This document shows, piece after piece, positions 39,274 to 47,125 of a DNA stretch of 64,000 nt. The DNA comes from Chloroflexota bacterium (lineage in GTDB: Bacteria > Chloroflexota > Anaerolineae > B4-G1 > DUEL01): the NCBI GenBank assembly GCA_014874475.1, contig JADBJJ010000026.1, forward strand, positions 62,001-126,000, written 5' to 3'. The notes beneath the pieces were generated by a model. That model was not told where the DNA came from. It saw nothing but the letters and a program-made list of their open reading frames with translations, and searched no databases. Each line of letters starts with the position of its first letter. Within the stretch, counting starts at the first letter, position 1. The position numbers and the translations under genes were made by a program.

Positions 39274-39906
39274 TCATTCCACCTGCGATGGGACAACTTC
39301 TTCCTGCATCGCCTCTATCTTCTCCGTCAGCCGCCAGTCCACCAGATCGGGGCCCAGTTCGGGGACGGGGATGGGCTCTGGAACCTCCCCCTTCTTGTAC
39401 CACCGCAGGTTGCGGAGGGACTCTCGCTCCATCTTGGCATGGATAGTCAGGATGCCATGAATGAGCCCCTCCGGACGGGGCGGACAGCCGGGGACGTAGA
39501 CATCCACCGGGAGGTACTTATCTATGCCGGAGACGACGTTGTACCCTTCTTGGAAGGGGCCGCCGGAGATGGCGCACGCTCCCATCACCAGGACGTACTT
39601 GGGCTCCGGCATCTGGTTATAGAGGCGGACCACCTGGGGGAGCATCTTCTTCGTCACAGTGCCATTGATAATCATCAGGTCAGCCTGGCGGGGGCTGGCC
39701 CGCATGATTTCCATTCCGAAGCGGGATGGGTCAAAGCGGGCAGCAAAAGTACCGATCATCTCAAAGGCACAGCAGGCCAGGCCGAAGAAGATGGGCCAGA
39801 GGGAGCGCTTGCGCGCCCAGTTGTAGATGGCATCTATGGGGGTAATGTGAACAGTACCGACCAGTTCAGGGGGAATTTCCGGCAACTGTCTCTTCCGGGG
39901 TGACAT
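39274..39906 (-). CDS. nuoB: NADH-quinone oxidoreductase subunit B
   Basis: SLWPIFFGLACCAFEMIGTFAARFDPSRFGMEIMRASPRQADLMIINGTVTKKM; GGAGG RBS before ATG 39906. Confidence 0.95.
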   Translation of the reverse strand: MSPRKRQLPEIPPELVGTVHITPIDAIYNWARKRSLWPIFFGLACCAFEMIGTFAARFDPSRFGMEIMRASPRQADLMIINGTVTKKMLPQVVRLYNQMPEPKYVLVMGACAISGGPFQEGYNVVSGIDKYLPVDVYVPGCPPRPEGLIHGILTIHAKMERESLRNLRWYKKGEVPEPIPVPELGPDLVDWRLTEKIEAMQEEVVPSQVE

Positions 39907-40128
39907 CGGGACGTTTCCTCCGTTTGAGATAAGTCGGGTCGGCATAAGCGGGTTATATTTTACATCGGAGTTCTCAAACGCGCAACTGTCGCTGTAAGAG
40001 TCGCCCAAAGCATATGCACGATCGGTCCGGCGACGGGCGCCGAATGATGCAGGATGGCCTTTCTGGAAACATGCGATTCCATTTGCCTTCGCCGAGGCTA
40101 AATGGTATAATAGACTTCCAGTGCCCGG

Positions 40129-40866
40129 ATGGCGGGTCTAAGGTTGACAAACATACCGCCCTCCGGAAAAAGTGATAGACCCCTTCGTCAAAGTCAAAGG
40201 AGTCCTTTGGAAGCGATAGAGACTGCCGTTGTAGAATTTCTCTATTCCGTGTTGAATACCATCGGTTGGCCTGGAGTGATGCTGATTATGGCCCTGGAGA
40301 GCGCCAATATCCCCATCCCCAGCGAGGTGCCGATGCCACTGGCTGGGTGGATGCTGGTCCAGGCAAAAGGCTTGCCTCTCTGGCGAGCCATCCTGGACGG
40401 CGGCCTGTACGGCGGCCTGGGATGCACCATTGGCTCCATCGCCTCCTACCTGCTGGGGATGTGGGGAGGACGGCCATTTCTTCAGCGCTGGGGCCGGTAC
40501 ATCCTTGTCTCCCAGCACGACCTGGAGCAGGCCGACCGCTGGTTTGCCCGATGGGGCGACTGGGCTGTCTTTATCTCCCGACTCCTGCCCATCGTGCGTA
40601 CGTTCATCTCTTTTCCGGCCGGTGTTGCCCGGGTCCCCCTGTTCCGATTCACTGTCCTCACTTTCATCGGCTCATTCATCTGGTGCGCCGCGCTGGCGGC
40701 TGCCGGCTATGCCTTCGGAAGCGAATGGGAACGCATCCGGGATGTCATGCGCCCCTTTGACATTCCCATCGCCATTGCCATCCTAGCCGGTCTGGGTTAC
40801 TACATCTATCGGCATATCCGCCGGGCTCGGATTCCCGTTGCGGCTGAAGAGGGCGAACCGGTATAA
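40129..40866 (+). CDS. DedA family membrane protein
   Basis: ESANIPIPSEVPMPLAGWML, GGRPFLQRWGRYILV, FISRLLPIVRTFISFPAGVARV. True start may be a TTG near 40208 behind AAAGGAG. Confidence 0.92.
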   Translation: MAGLRLTNIPPSGKSDRPLRQSQRSPLEAIETAVVEFLYSVLNTIGWPGVMLIMALESANIPIPSEVPMPLAGWMLVQAKGLPLWRAILDGGLYGGLGCTIGSIASYLLGMWGGRPFLQRWGRYILVSQHDLEQADRWFARWGDWAVFISRLLPIVRTFISFPAGVARVPLFRFTVLTFIGSFIWCAALAAAGYAFGSEWERIRDVMRPFDIPIAIAILAGLGYYIYRHIRRARIPVAAEEGEPV

Positions 40867-40934
40867 CCACCTCCGCGAAAGCGCCTACGGCACTTTATTA
40901 TGTTCCGCGCTCTGTTACGAACAGCCGCACAGTA

Positions 40935-41777
40935 GTGCCCCAGCGGTTTCGGGCAACCCTGATGGACCTTCTTCAACACCTACGAGAAATTTGGCAGTAC
41001 CGGGATCTGGTCTACAACCTGGTCATCCGGGACCTGAAGGCCCGCTATAAAAATTCTATCCTGGGCATAGCCTGGTCCTGGGTCAACCCTCTGATGATGA
41101 TGATCGTCTACACCGTCGTCTTTAACATTCTGGCGGGCCGATCCCATCTTCACAACTACCCAGTCTTCATTCTTTGCGCCCTGTTGCCCTGGAACTTCTT
41201 CGCCAGCGCCGTCTCACAGGCGACAAACAGCATCGTGGACGCCGCCTCTCTGGTCAAAAAGGTCTATTTTCCTCGCGAGGCGCTGCCCCTCTCGGCTGTC
41301 CTGAGCAATATGGTCCATTTCCTCATCTCCCTCCCCGTCTTCTTCCTGTTGGCTCTGGCGATGGGAAACCCGTTGACCGGCTGGGCTCTGCTATTCCCTA
41401 TCACTCTGGTGATTCAGGTGATGTTCACCGTCGGTGTCAGCCTCATCACGGCCACGCTGAACGTCTTCTACCGGGACACCCGGTTGATTATGGACGTGCT
41501 CCTGTTGGCCTGGTTCTTCCTTACCCCCATCTTCTACCCTCTCACCACCGTCCCGGAGCAGTATGTCCTCTGGGGTGTCTCCATCAACGTGCGGGCCTGG
41601 CTGTTGCGGCTCAACCCTATGGCCTCCATCATCTCTTCCTACCGGGACATCCTGTACTGGGGAACTTCCACCGCCTGGGACTTCCTCCTGCGAACGGCAG
41701 TGACATCGCTGATCGTCTTGATTATTGGCTACCTGGTCTTCTTGCGGTACAGTCCCCGCTTTGGAGAAGAGGTGTAA
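40935..41777 (+). CDS. ABC-2 type polysaccharide export permease (TagG/RfbA/Wzm-like)
   Basis: YKNSILGIAWSWVNPLMMMIVYTVVF; KKVYFPREALPLSAVLSNMVHFLISLP. Confidence 0.93.
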   Translation: MPQRFRATLMDLLQHLREIWQYRDLVYNLVIRDLKARYKNSILGIAWSWVNPLMMMIVYTVVFNILAGRSHLHNYPVFILCALLPWNFFASAVSQATNSIVDAASLVKKVYFPREALPLSAVLSNMVHFLISLPVFFLLALAMGNPLTGWALLFPITLVIQVMFTVGVSLITATLNVFYRDTRLIMDVLLLAWFFLTPIFYPLTTVPEQYVLWGVSINVRAWLLRLNPMASIISSYRDILYWGTSTAWDFLLRTAVTSLIVLIIGYLVFLRYSPRFGEEV

Positions 41778-41794
41778 AAAAAGCAGAAAGCAAG

Positions 41795-43498
41795 ATGCAA
41801 GTGCGGTTTGCAGCATTCGTCTCCTCAATGATGGCCGTCGGCCTCCTCCTGACGGCTGCCCTGGCCTGTGCCATCCCGGGCTCCCCGACCGGACCGATGC
41901 CCACCGTACCGCTCCCATCTCCGTCCCCCGACCTTTCTCTCGCCCCTGAAGACGTGGTCATCTACCCACTATCCGTCCCCAAACCGGGGGGCCGCTGGCT
42001 TTTTTACCGGGGCGACATCCTTTCATTTGACATCACCCCGCGCCATTTGGGGGCGATCCCGCCAGAGGACCTCATTGTCCGTGTTTACCGACTGAAGGAG
42101 ACAGAGCGGGAAATCCTGACCGAAGGGGCTATTGGCTATCCCGCCTTTGATGGGGTGCCGCGCGCCCGCCTGACCTGGGTCTGGGACACGCAGGACGCCG
42201 AAGGACGGGAGACTCTGGTAGTCCATCTGGACCCCGATGACCGCGTGCGGGCAGGAGACAAGGACCCGACCAACAACGTAGTCACGCTGACTATCCGCTT
42301 TGTCACCGACGCTGCCCGCCCAGCCCCGGAGACTCTTGCCGCATGGGCGACAACGACCACGAACTGCTGCATCATCCACTATCTGACCTGCACCCGCGCC
42401 GAACGGGACCTGCCCATGTTGATTCGGGCTACCGACCGCGCGGTTGCCTTTGCCCAGGAGCAGATGGACACCCGGCTGGCATCGCCGCTGGAGGTGTACT
42501 TTATTGAGCGGGTGGTCGGACAGGGTGGATATGCCCAGGAGAGTATTGTCCTCTCCTACTCGGACCGCCTCTACACCGGGGAGGGTTTGGAGACCGTCCT
42601 CCGTCACGAGGCCGTCCACTTGTTGGATGCTCCCCTGGTGGGGCCGGCGACGCCAGCCCTGCTACGGGAAGGATTGGCCGTATGGGTTGCTGGAGGTCAT
42701 TACCGGCCCGAACCGATTCCTCTGCGGGGCGGCGCATTGGTCCGGGGAGACTGGTATATCCCGCTGGCAGAACTGGCGAGCGATTTCTATAAGCACCAGC
42801 ACGAAATCGGTTACTTGGAGGCTGCCGCCCTGGTCGCTTATCTGGTGGAGACCTATGGCTGGGACGAATTCCTGTCTTTCTACCGCCGAGCCGGAGAGAA
42901 GCCCGATATATCCCCCGCCGAGGCGCTGGACAGTGCGCTGCGTTCTTCCTTTGGTGCGGGGTTGGAGGTGGTGGAACAATCGTTCCGGGCCTGGCTATCC
43001 GCTCAACCCACCCAACCGAAAGATGTACGGGATTTGGAGTTGACCATCCATCTCTTTGAGGCCATTCGCCGTTACCAGAAAACAAGTGACCCGATGGCAT
43101 ACTTCCTGAGCGGATGGTTCCCCAACGCGACGGAAGGGCGGCAACGCGGAATCACCGCTGATTTTATCCGGCGCCCGCAAGCGGTTAGGGCCATTGCGGT
43201 AGAACTGATGCTCGCCTCTGCCCAGGAAGCCCTTCGCCGGGGCACTCTGGACGAAGCGGCCTTCCTGATCCGCGGCGCGGAGCGGGCCCTGGAAGGGGAT
43301 TTTTCCACCCCACCGGCATCAGAATATCTGGCCATCGCGCGGGCCGTCGCTGACCAGGGCGGCGAGGTTCAGCGAGTGGAGATCAGGGGAGAAACGGCTC
43401 AAGTCTGGGTCACCCCTATCGGGGACAAGAACGCCTGCCGTCCGCTCCAGATATGGACCCTGCATCGCGCCAATGCGACCTGGATAGCGGGAGAATAG
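41795..43498 (+). CDS. Secreted lipoprotein-like peptidase MA-type (HEAVH) metallopeptidase
   Basis: Signal/lipobox-like TAALACAIPG; VLRHEAVHLLDAPL zinc motif. Upstream part of the 41174 ORF overlaps the permease and is not used. Confidence 0.7.
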   Translation: MQVRFAAFVSSMMAVGLLLTAALACAIPGSPTGPMPTVPLPSPSPDLSLAPEDVVIYPLSVPKPGGRWLFYRGDILSFDITPRHLGAIPPEDLIVRVYRLKETEREILTEGAIGYPAFDGVPRARLTWVWDTQDAEGRETLVVHLDPDDRVRAGDKDPTNNVVTLTIRFVTDAARPAPETLAAWATTTTNCCIIHYLTCTRAERDLPMLIRATDRAVAFAQEQMDTRLASPLEVYFIERVVGQGGYAQESIVLSYSDRLYTGEGLETVLRHEAVHLLDAPLVGPATPALLREGLAVWVAGGHYRPEPIPLRGGALVRGDWYIPLAELASDFYKHQHEIGYLEAAALVAYLVETYGWDEFLSFYRRAGEKPDISPAEALDSALRSSFGAGLEVVEQSFRAWLSAQPTQPKDVRDLELTIHLFEAIRRYQKTSDPMAYFLSGWFPNATEGRQRGITADFIRRPQAVRAIAVELMLASAQEALRRGTLDEAAFLIRGAERALEGDFSTPPASEYLAIARAVADQGGEVQRVEIRGETAQVWVTPIGDKNACRPLQIWTLHRANATWIAGE

Positions 43499-43617
43499 CG
43501 GGCTTGACACCCCCTCCAGTTTATGCTATCATCTTTTCACTTCCCCAGGGCGGGGATTGGGGACAGCGGCACCGCCTCACCTCCCTTACCGACAGGCAAC
43601 AGGCAAGGAAGTGAAAC

Positions 43618-44499
43618 ATGCTCCAGGAACGGGTCTCCACCGACATCTACCTCTTTACCAGCGACCTTTACACCCAGGTCACCGCCGGTGTCATCGTGAC
43701 TCCAGCAGGAGCCATCCTGGTGGACACGCTCCCATTTCCAGTAGAGACACAGGCCATCCTCCAATTCCTTTCCCGACGGGTACCCGCTGGCCTCCGTTAC
43801 ATCATCTACACTCACTACCATGCCGACCACATCTACGGGGCCCATTTGTTCCCCGATGTTCCCATCATCGCCCACGCGCGTTGTCGGGAACATCTGCTCA
43901 CTTCGGGAGCAGAAGGGCTGGAGGCCGCGCGCGCGGAGGCGCCGGACCTCCTGGAAGATGTCATCCTGCGCCTGCCCGATATCGTGCTGGACCGAGGAGA
44001 GTTGATCCTTTCCCTGGGCGGCAAGACCCTGCGCATCTTTGAGACCCCCGGTCACTCCGACGACGGCATCTCCATCTACGTAGAAGAAGACCTGGTACTC
44101 TTCGCCGGCGACGCAATGATGCCCATACCCACCGTTGTGGATGGCGACCCGGAAGTATTGAAACAGTCGCTCCGAAAAATCCAGGCTATAGAACCCGAAA
44201 GCATTGTCCAGGGACACGGGGAGGTAATTCTGCGGGGAGAGGTCAAGGACGCGCTGCGGACCAACATCGCATATCTGGAGACCATTCAACGGATCGTTAG
44301 CGAGGCAGTGACCAACGAACGGCGTCGGGCCACCCTTCTCAAAACCGACGTGGAGAAGTGTGGAATTCCTCGCGTGGCTCTGAATGGAGAAGCCTCCCGT
44401 CTCCACGCGGCCAACCTGTGGACGCTCTATAACCGAGCAGCCCGGTCTGCAGGCCAGGACGGGATAGCCCCCCCTCAGAAATCAGGGAAAAAAGGATGA
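43618..44499 (+). CDS. MBL-fold metallohydrolase
   Basis: IIYTHYHADHIYGAHLFPD (HxHxDH), TPGHSDDGISIY, VQGHGEVI. Confidence 0.93.
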   Translation: MLQERVSTDIYLFTSDLYTQVTAGVIVTPAGAILVDTLPFPVETQAILQFLSRRVPAGLRYIIYTHYHADHIYGAHLFPDVPIIAHARCREHLLTSGAEGLEAARAEAPDLLEDVILRLPDIVLDRGELILSLGGKTLRIFETPGHSDDGISIYVEEDLVLFAGDAMMPIPTVVDGDPEVLKQSLRKIQAIEPESIVQGHGEVILRGEVKDALRTNIAYLETIQRIVSEAVTNERRRATLLKTDVEKCGIPRVALNGEASRLHAANLWTLYNRAARSAGQDGIAPPQKSGKKG

Positions 44500-44746
44500 A
44501 CGTCGCAATTACCGGGGCGGCAGGATACCTGGGACAGCAATTGATGGCCCGATTGGAGGCCAATCCCGAGATAGAACGAAGCAGGAGAAGCAATGAACCG
44601 TTGCCCTCATCATCGTCACGACCTGTCTGCTCCTGACTTGGCTGGAGAAACGAGAACATCCGGCATGGTGGGCATTGGGGGGAATACTAAACGGCATTGG
44701 AATATTCGTATATTCGGCTATCGCAGTGGTATTATTGCGATAGTTG
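44496..44746 (+). pseudogene. Deletion scar: N-terminal stub of an NAD(P)-dependent epimerase/dehydratase joined to a C-terminal fragment of a membrane protein
   Basis: MNVAITGAAGYLGQQLMARLEANPEIER (GxxGxxG Rossmann start) ends abruptly. In another frame (ending about 44741) it is followed by TVALIIVTTCLLLTWLEKREHPAWWALGGILNGIGIFVYSAIAVVLLR*. Confidence 0.6.
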
Positions 44747-44760
44747 CACCTGTCTTCCTT

Positions 44761-44827
44761 CTGAGTATTGCTGAAAAATACAACGCTGTTGGCTCATAGC
44801 CAAGTTTACACTGGCACAGGATTGAGC
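44761..44827. repeat. Dispersed 67-bp intergenic repeat, copy 1
   Basis: CTGAGTATTGCTGAAAAATACAACGCTGTTGGCTC...CTGGCACAGGATTGAGCC; homologous to 58768-58834. Confidence 0.75.
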
Positions 44828-44937
44828 CTTCATTCTTGAGTGATAAATTTTGCCGGTAACGCTCTTATGGGGAGATTATCAGAATCATCTGGTATGTTAC
44901 CTTACTTTGTTCATAGTCATCGTAGAGGCTGGGGATT

Positions 44938-45272
44938 TGTGGATAACGGGGTAAAAGGGGCCAACAGCCCCCAATTCTTGGGAAGCGGATACAGGCGAGG
45001 GGAATTAGTGGGGGTGGACAAGGCAGATGTTGCCTTCGGAAGTTGGGGATAGATGTGGAAGAACAGGGAAAAATCTATCCGGCGCTGGTATCTGGAGCGG
45101 GTAAACTGTCGGCAAGACGCGCCGTGTCGGGGTGGAATTATCCACAGGCGCCCCGGGTTATCCACAGAAATTGGCAATTTGTCCACAGCCGGAACGAGAC
45201 ACGGGATGGGGAAGAGGACAGATATGGGAGAGAGCGACAATGTCCCCGCCAGAAATGGGGGGATGTGGATAA
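44938..45272. other. DnaA-box cluster; candidate chromosomal replication origin (oriC)
   Basis: Perfect TTATCCACA at 45138-45146(+), 45158-45166(+), 44938-44946(-), 45264-45272(-); TTGTCCACA at 45179-45187(+); AT-richer flank about 44840-44930. Confidence 0.7.
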
Positions 45273-45342
45273 GTGGAAGAGTTGTGATTTCCGGTAAGCA
45301 GAGAGAATAGCATTCGCCCATAGAATTCCCAGGAGGTATCCT

Positions 45343-47070
45343 ATGGAACTGGTCCGATTTCTTACCATAGCCCGAGGGGACAAACCAGCAGAACTGGTGC
45401 TCCGAAATGGACGAGTCATCAATGTATATACGGCCGAAATTATAGAGGCCGACATCGCAATTGCCGATGGTCACATCGTCGGTGTGGGAGGTGGGTACGA
45501 CGGATACCAGGAGATAGACCTGGGGGGCCGATATGTCTGCCCTGGCCTGATAGATGCCCATGTCCACATAGAATCTTCTATGGTGACTCCCTACCAGTTC
45601 GCCCGGGCCGTTGTCCCTCGGGGAACGACGACCGTCGTCTGCGACCCGCACGAAATTGCTAATGTGGTGGGGGTATCGGGAATCCGCTATATGCTGGACG
45701 CCTCAGAAGGGTTGCCGCTGACCGTCTATGTTAACCTGCCCTCCTGCGTGCCCGCCACAACTATGGGGACGGCTGGCGCCGAATTGGGAGCCGCGGACCT
45801 TCTCCCACTGGCGGACCTCCCCCGTGTCCTGGGCCTGGCCGAATTGATGAACGTCCCGGGCCTGGTCCTGGGATTCCCGGACGTGCTGGCAAAGGTAGAG
45901 GCGTTTCGGGGACGGGTGATAGATGGCCACGCCCCGGGCATCAGCGGTAAATGGCTTCAGGCATACGTGGGCGCCGGGCCGGCCTCGGACCACGAATGCA
46001 CCACCGCCGCCGAGATGCTGGAGAAACTTCGCCTGGGGATGCGCGTTTTCATCCGGGAATCCACGGCGGCGAAAAATCTGCGCGCGCTGATACCGGCTAT
46101 CACCCCCCAGAACAGCCGTCGGTGTGCCTTCTGCACCGATGATCGCCACCCGGCGGACTTGCTGGACGAGGGGCATCTGGACCATCTCATCCGGCTGGCA
46201 GTAGCGGAAGGGCTGGACCCGGTTACAGCGATCCAGATGGCCACTCTGAACACAGCAGAATGGTTTCGCCTGCGCGACCGGGGAGCCATTGCCCCTGGCC
46301 TGCGGGCGGACCTGGTCGTCTTCTCGGACCTGAAGCATTTCCGCCCGGAGATGGTCTTTTCCGCCGGCCATCTGGTGGCTCAGGCCGGAGAGCCGGTGGG
46401 CCACTGGGAGGAGCCTTCGGCGGATGATTCCTCGGTGCGGGAGACAGTGCGGATAGAATGGGGACGGGTCTCTTTGCGGATTGCGGCCCCCGATACGGGT
46501 GCCCAGAGCATTCGGGTGCGGGTTATCGGCGCCATCCCTGACCAGGTCCTGACGGAGCATCGGGTGGAGGAACTCCCCGTGCGGGACGGGGAGGTGGTGG
46601 CCGACCCGGAGCGGGACATCCTGAAACTGGCGGTCATAGAGCGGCATCGGGGCACTGGCAACGTCGGACTTGGGTTTGTACAGGGGCTGGGGATTCGCCA
46701 GGGGGCCTTGGCGGGAAGTGTGGGGCACGATGCCCATAATCTCATCGTCGCCGGTTGCGACGATGTTTCTATGATGACGGCCGCGCGCTCGGTGGCCCAG
46801 ATGGGCGGCGGCCTGGCTGTCGCGGTGGGGGAGAAGGTGCTGGCGACCGTGCCGTTACCCGTCGCTGGTCTGATGTCGGACCAGCCGGTGGAGACGGTCC
46901 GCTTCCAGATGGACCACCTGACCCAAGCCGCCCGATCGCTGGGGACTTCCCTGCCGGACCCATTGATGACGCTGAGCTTCCTGCCCCTGGAGGTGATCCC
47001 GGCCCTGAAGTTGACGGATCGGGGGCTGGTGGATGTAGAACAGTTTGCCTTCGTGTCCCTTTTCGTTTGA
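45343..47070 (+). CDS. ade: Adenine deaminase
   Basis: PGLIDAHVHIESSMVTPYQFARAVVPRGTTTVVCDPHEIANVVG; C-terminal VIVAGCDDVSMMTAA-type region. Confidence 0.95.
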   Translation: MELVRFLTIARGDKPAELVLRNGRVINVYTAEIIEADIAIADGHIVGVGGGYDGYQEIDLGGRYVCPGLIDAHVHIESSMVTPYQFARAVVPRGTTTVVCDPHEIANVVGVSGIRYMLDASEGLPLTVYVNLPSCVPATTMGTAGAELGAADLLPLADLPRVLGLAELMNVPGLVLGFPDVLAKVEAFRGRVIDGHAPGISGKWLQAYVGAGPASDHECTTAAEMLEKLRLGMRVFIRESTAAKNLRALIPAITPQNSRRCAFCTDDRHPADLLDEGHLDHLIRLAVAEGLDPVTAIQMATLNTAEWFRLRDRGAIAPGLRADLVVFSDLKHFRPEMVFSAGHLVAQAGEPVGHWEEPSADDSSVRETVRIEWGRVSLRIAAPDTGAQSIRVRVIGAIPDQVLTEHRVEELPVRDGEVVADPERDILKLAVIERHRGTGNVGLGFVQGLGIRQGALAGSVGHDAHNLIVAGCDDVSMMTAARSVAQMGGGLAVAVGEKVLATVPLPVAGLMSDQPVETVRFQMDHLTQAARSLGTSLPDPLMTLSFLPLEVIPALKLTDRGLVDVEQFAFVSLFV

Positions 47071-47125
47071 ACTGCAGGGGTGAGGGCGATCCCTGCACCT
47101 GCGGCGGTGCCAGAGGAGGCGGGAT

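Noticed and set aside
41174-41794. N-terminal 207 codons of the 774-aa plus-strand ORF
   Set aside because: Overlap the ABC permease in another frame; a good signal peptide start exists at 41795.
44917-45651. 244-aa minus-strand ORF across the DnaA-box region
   Set aside because: No recognisable protein signature; overlaps the start of ade and the putative origin.
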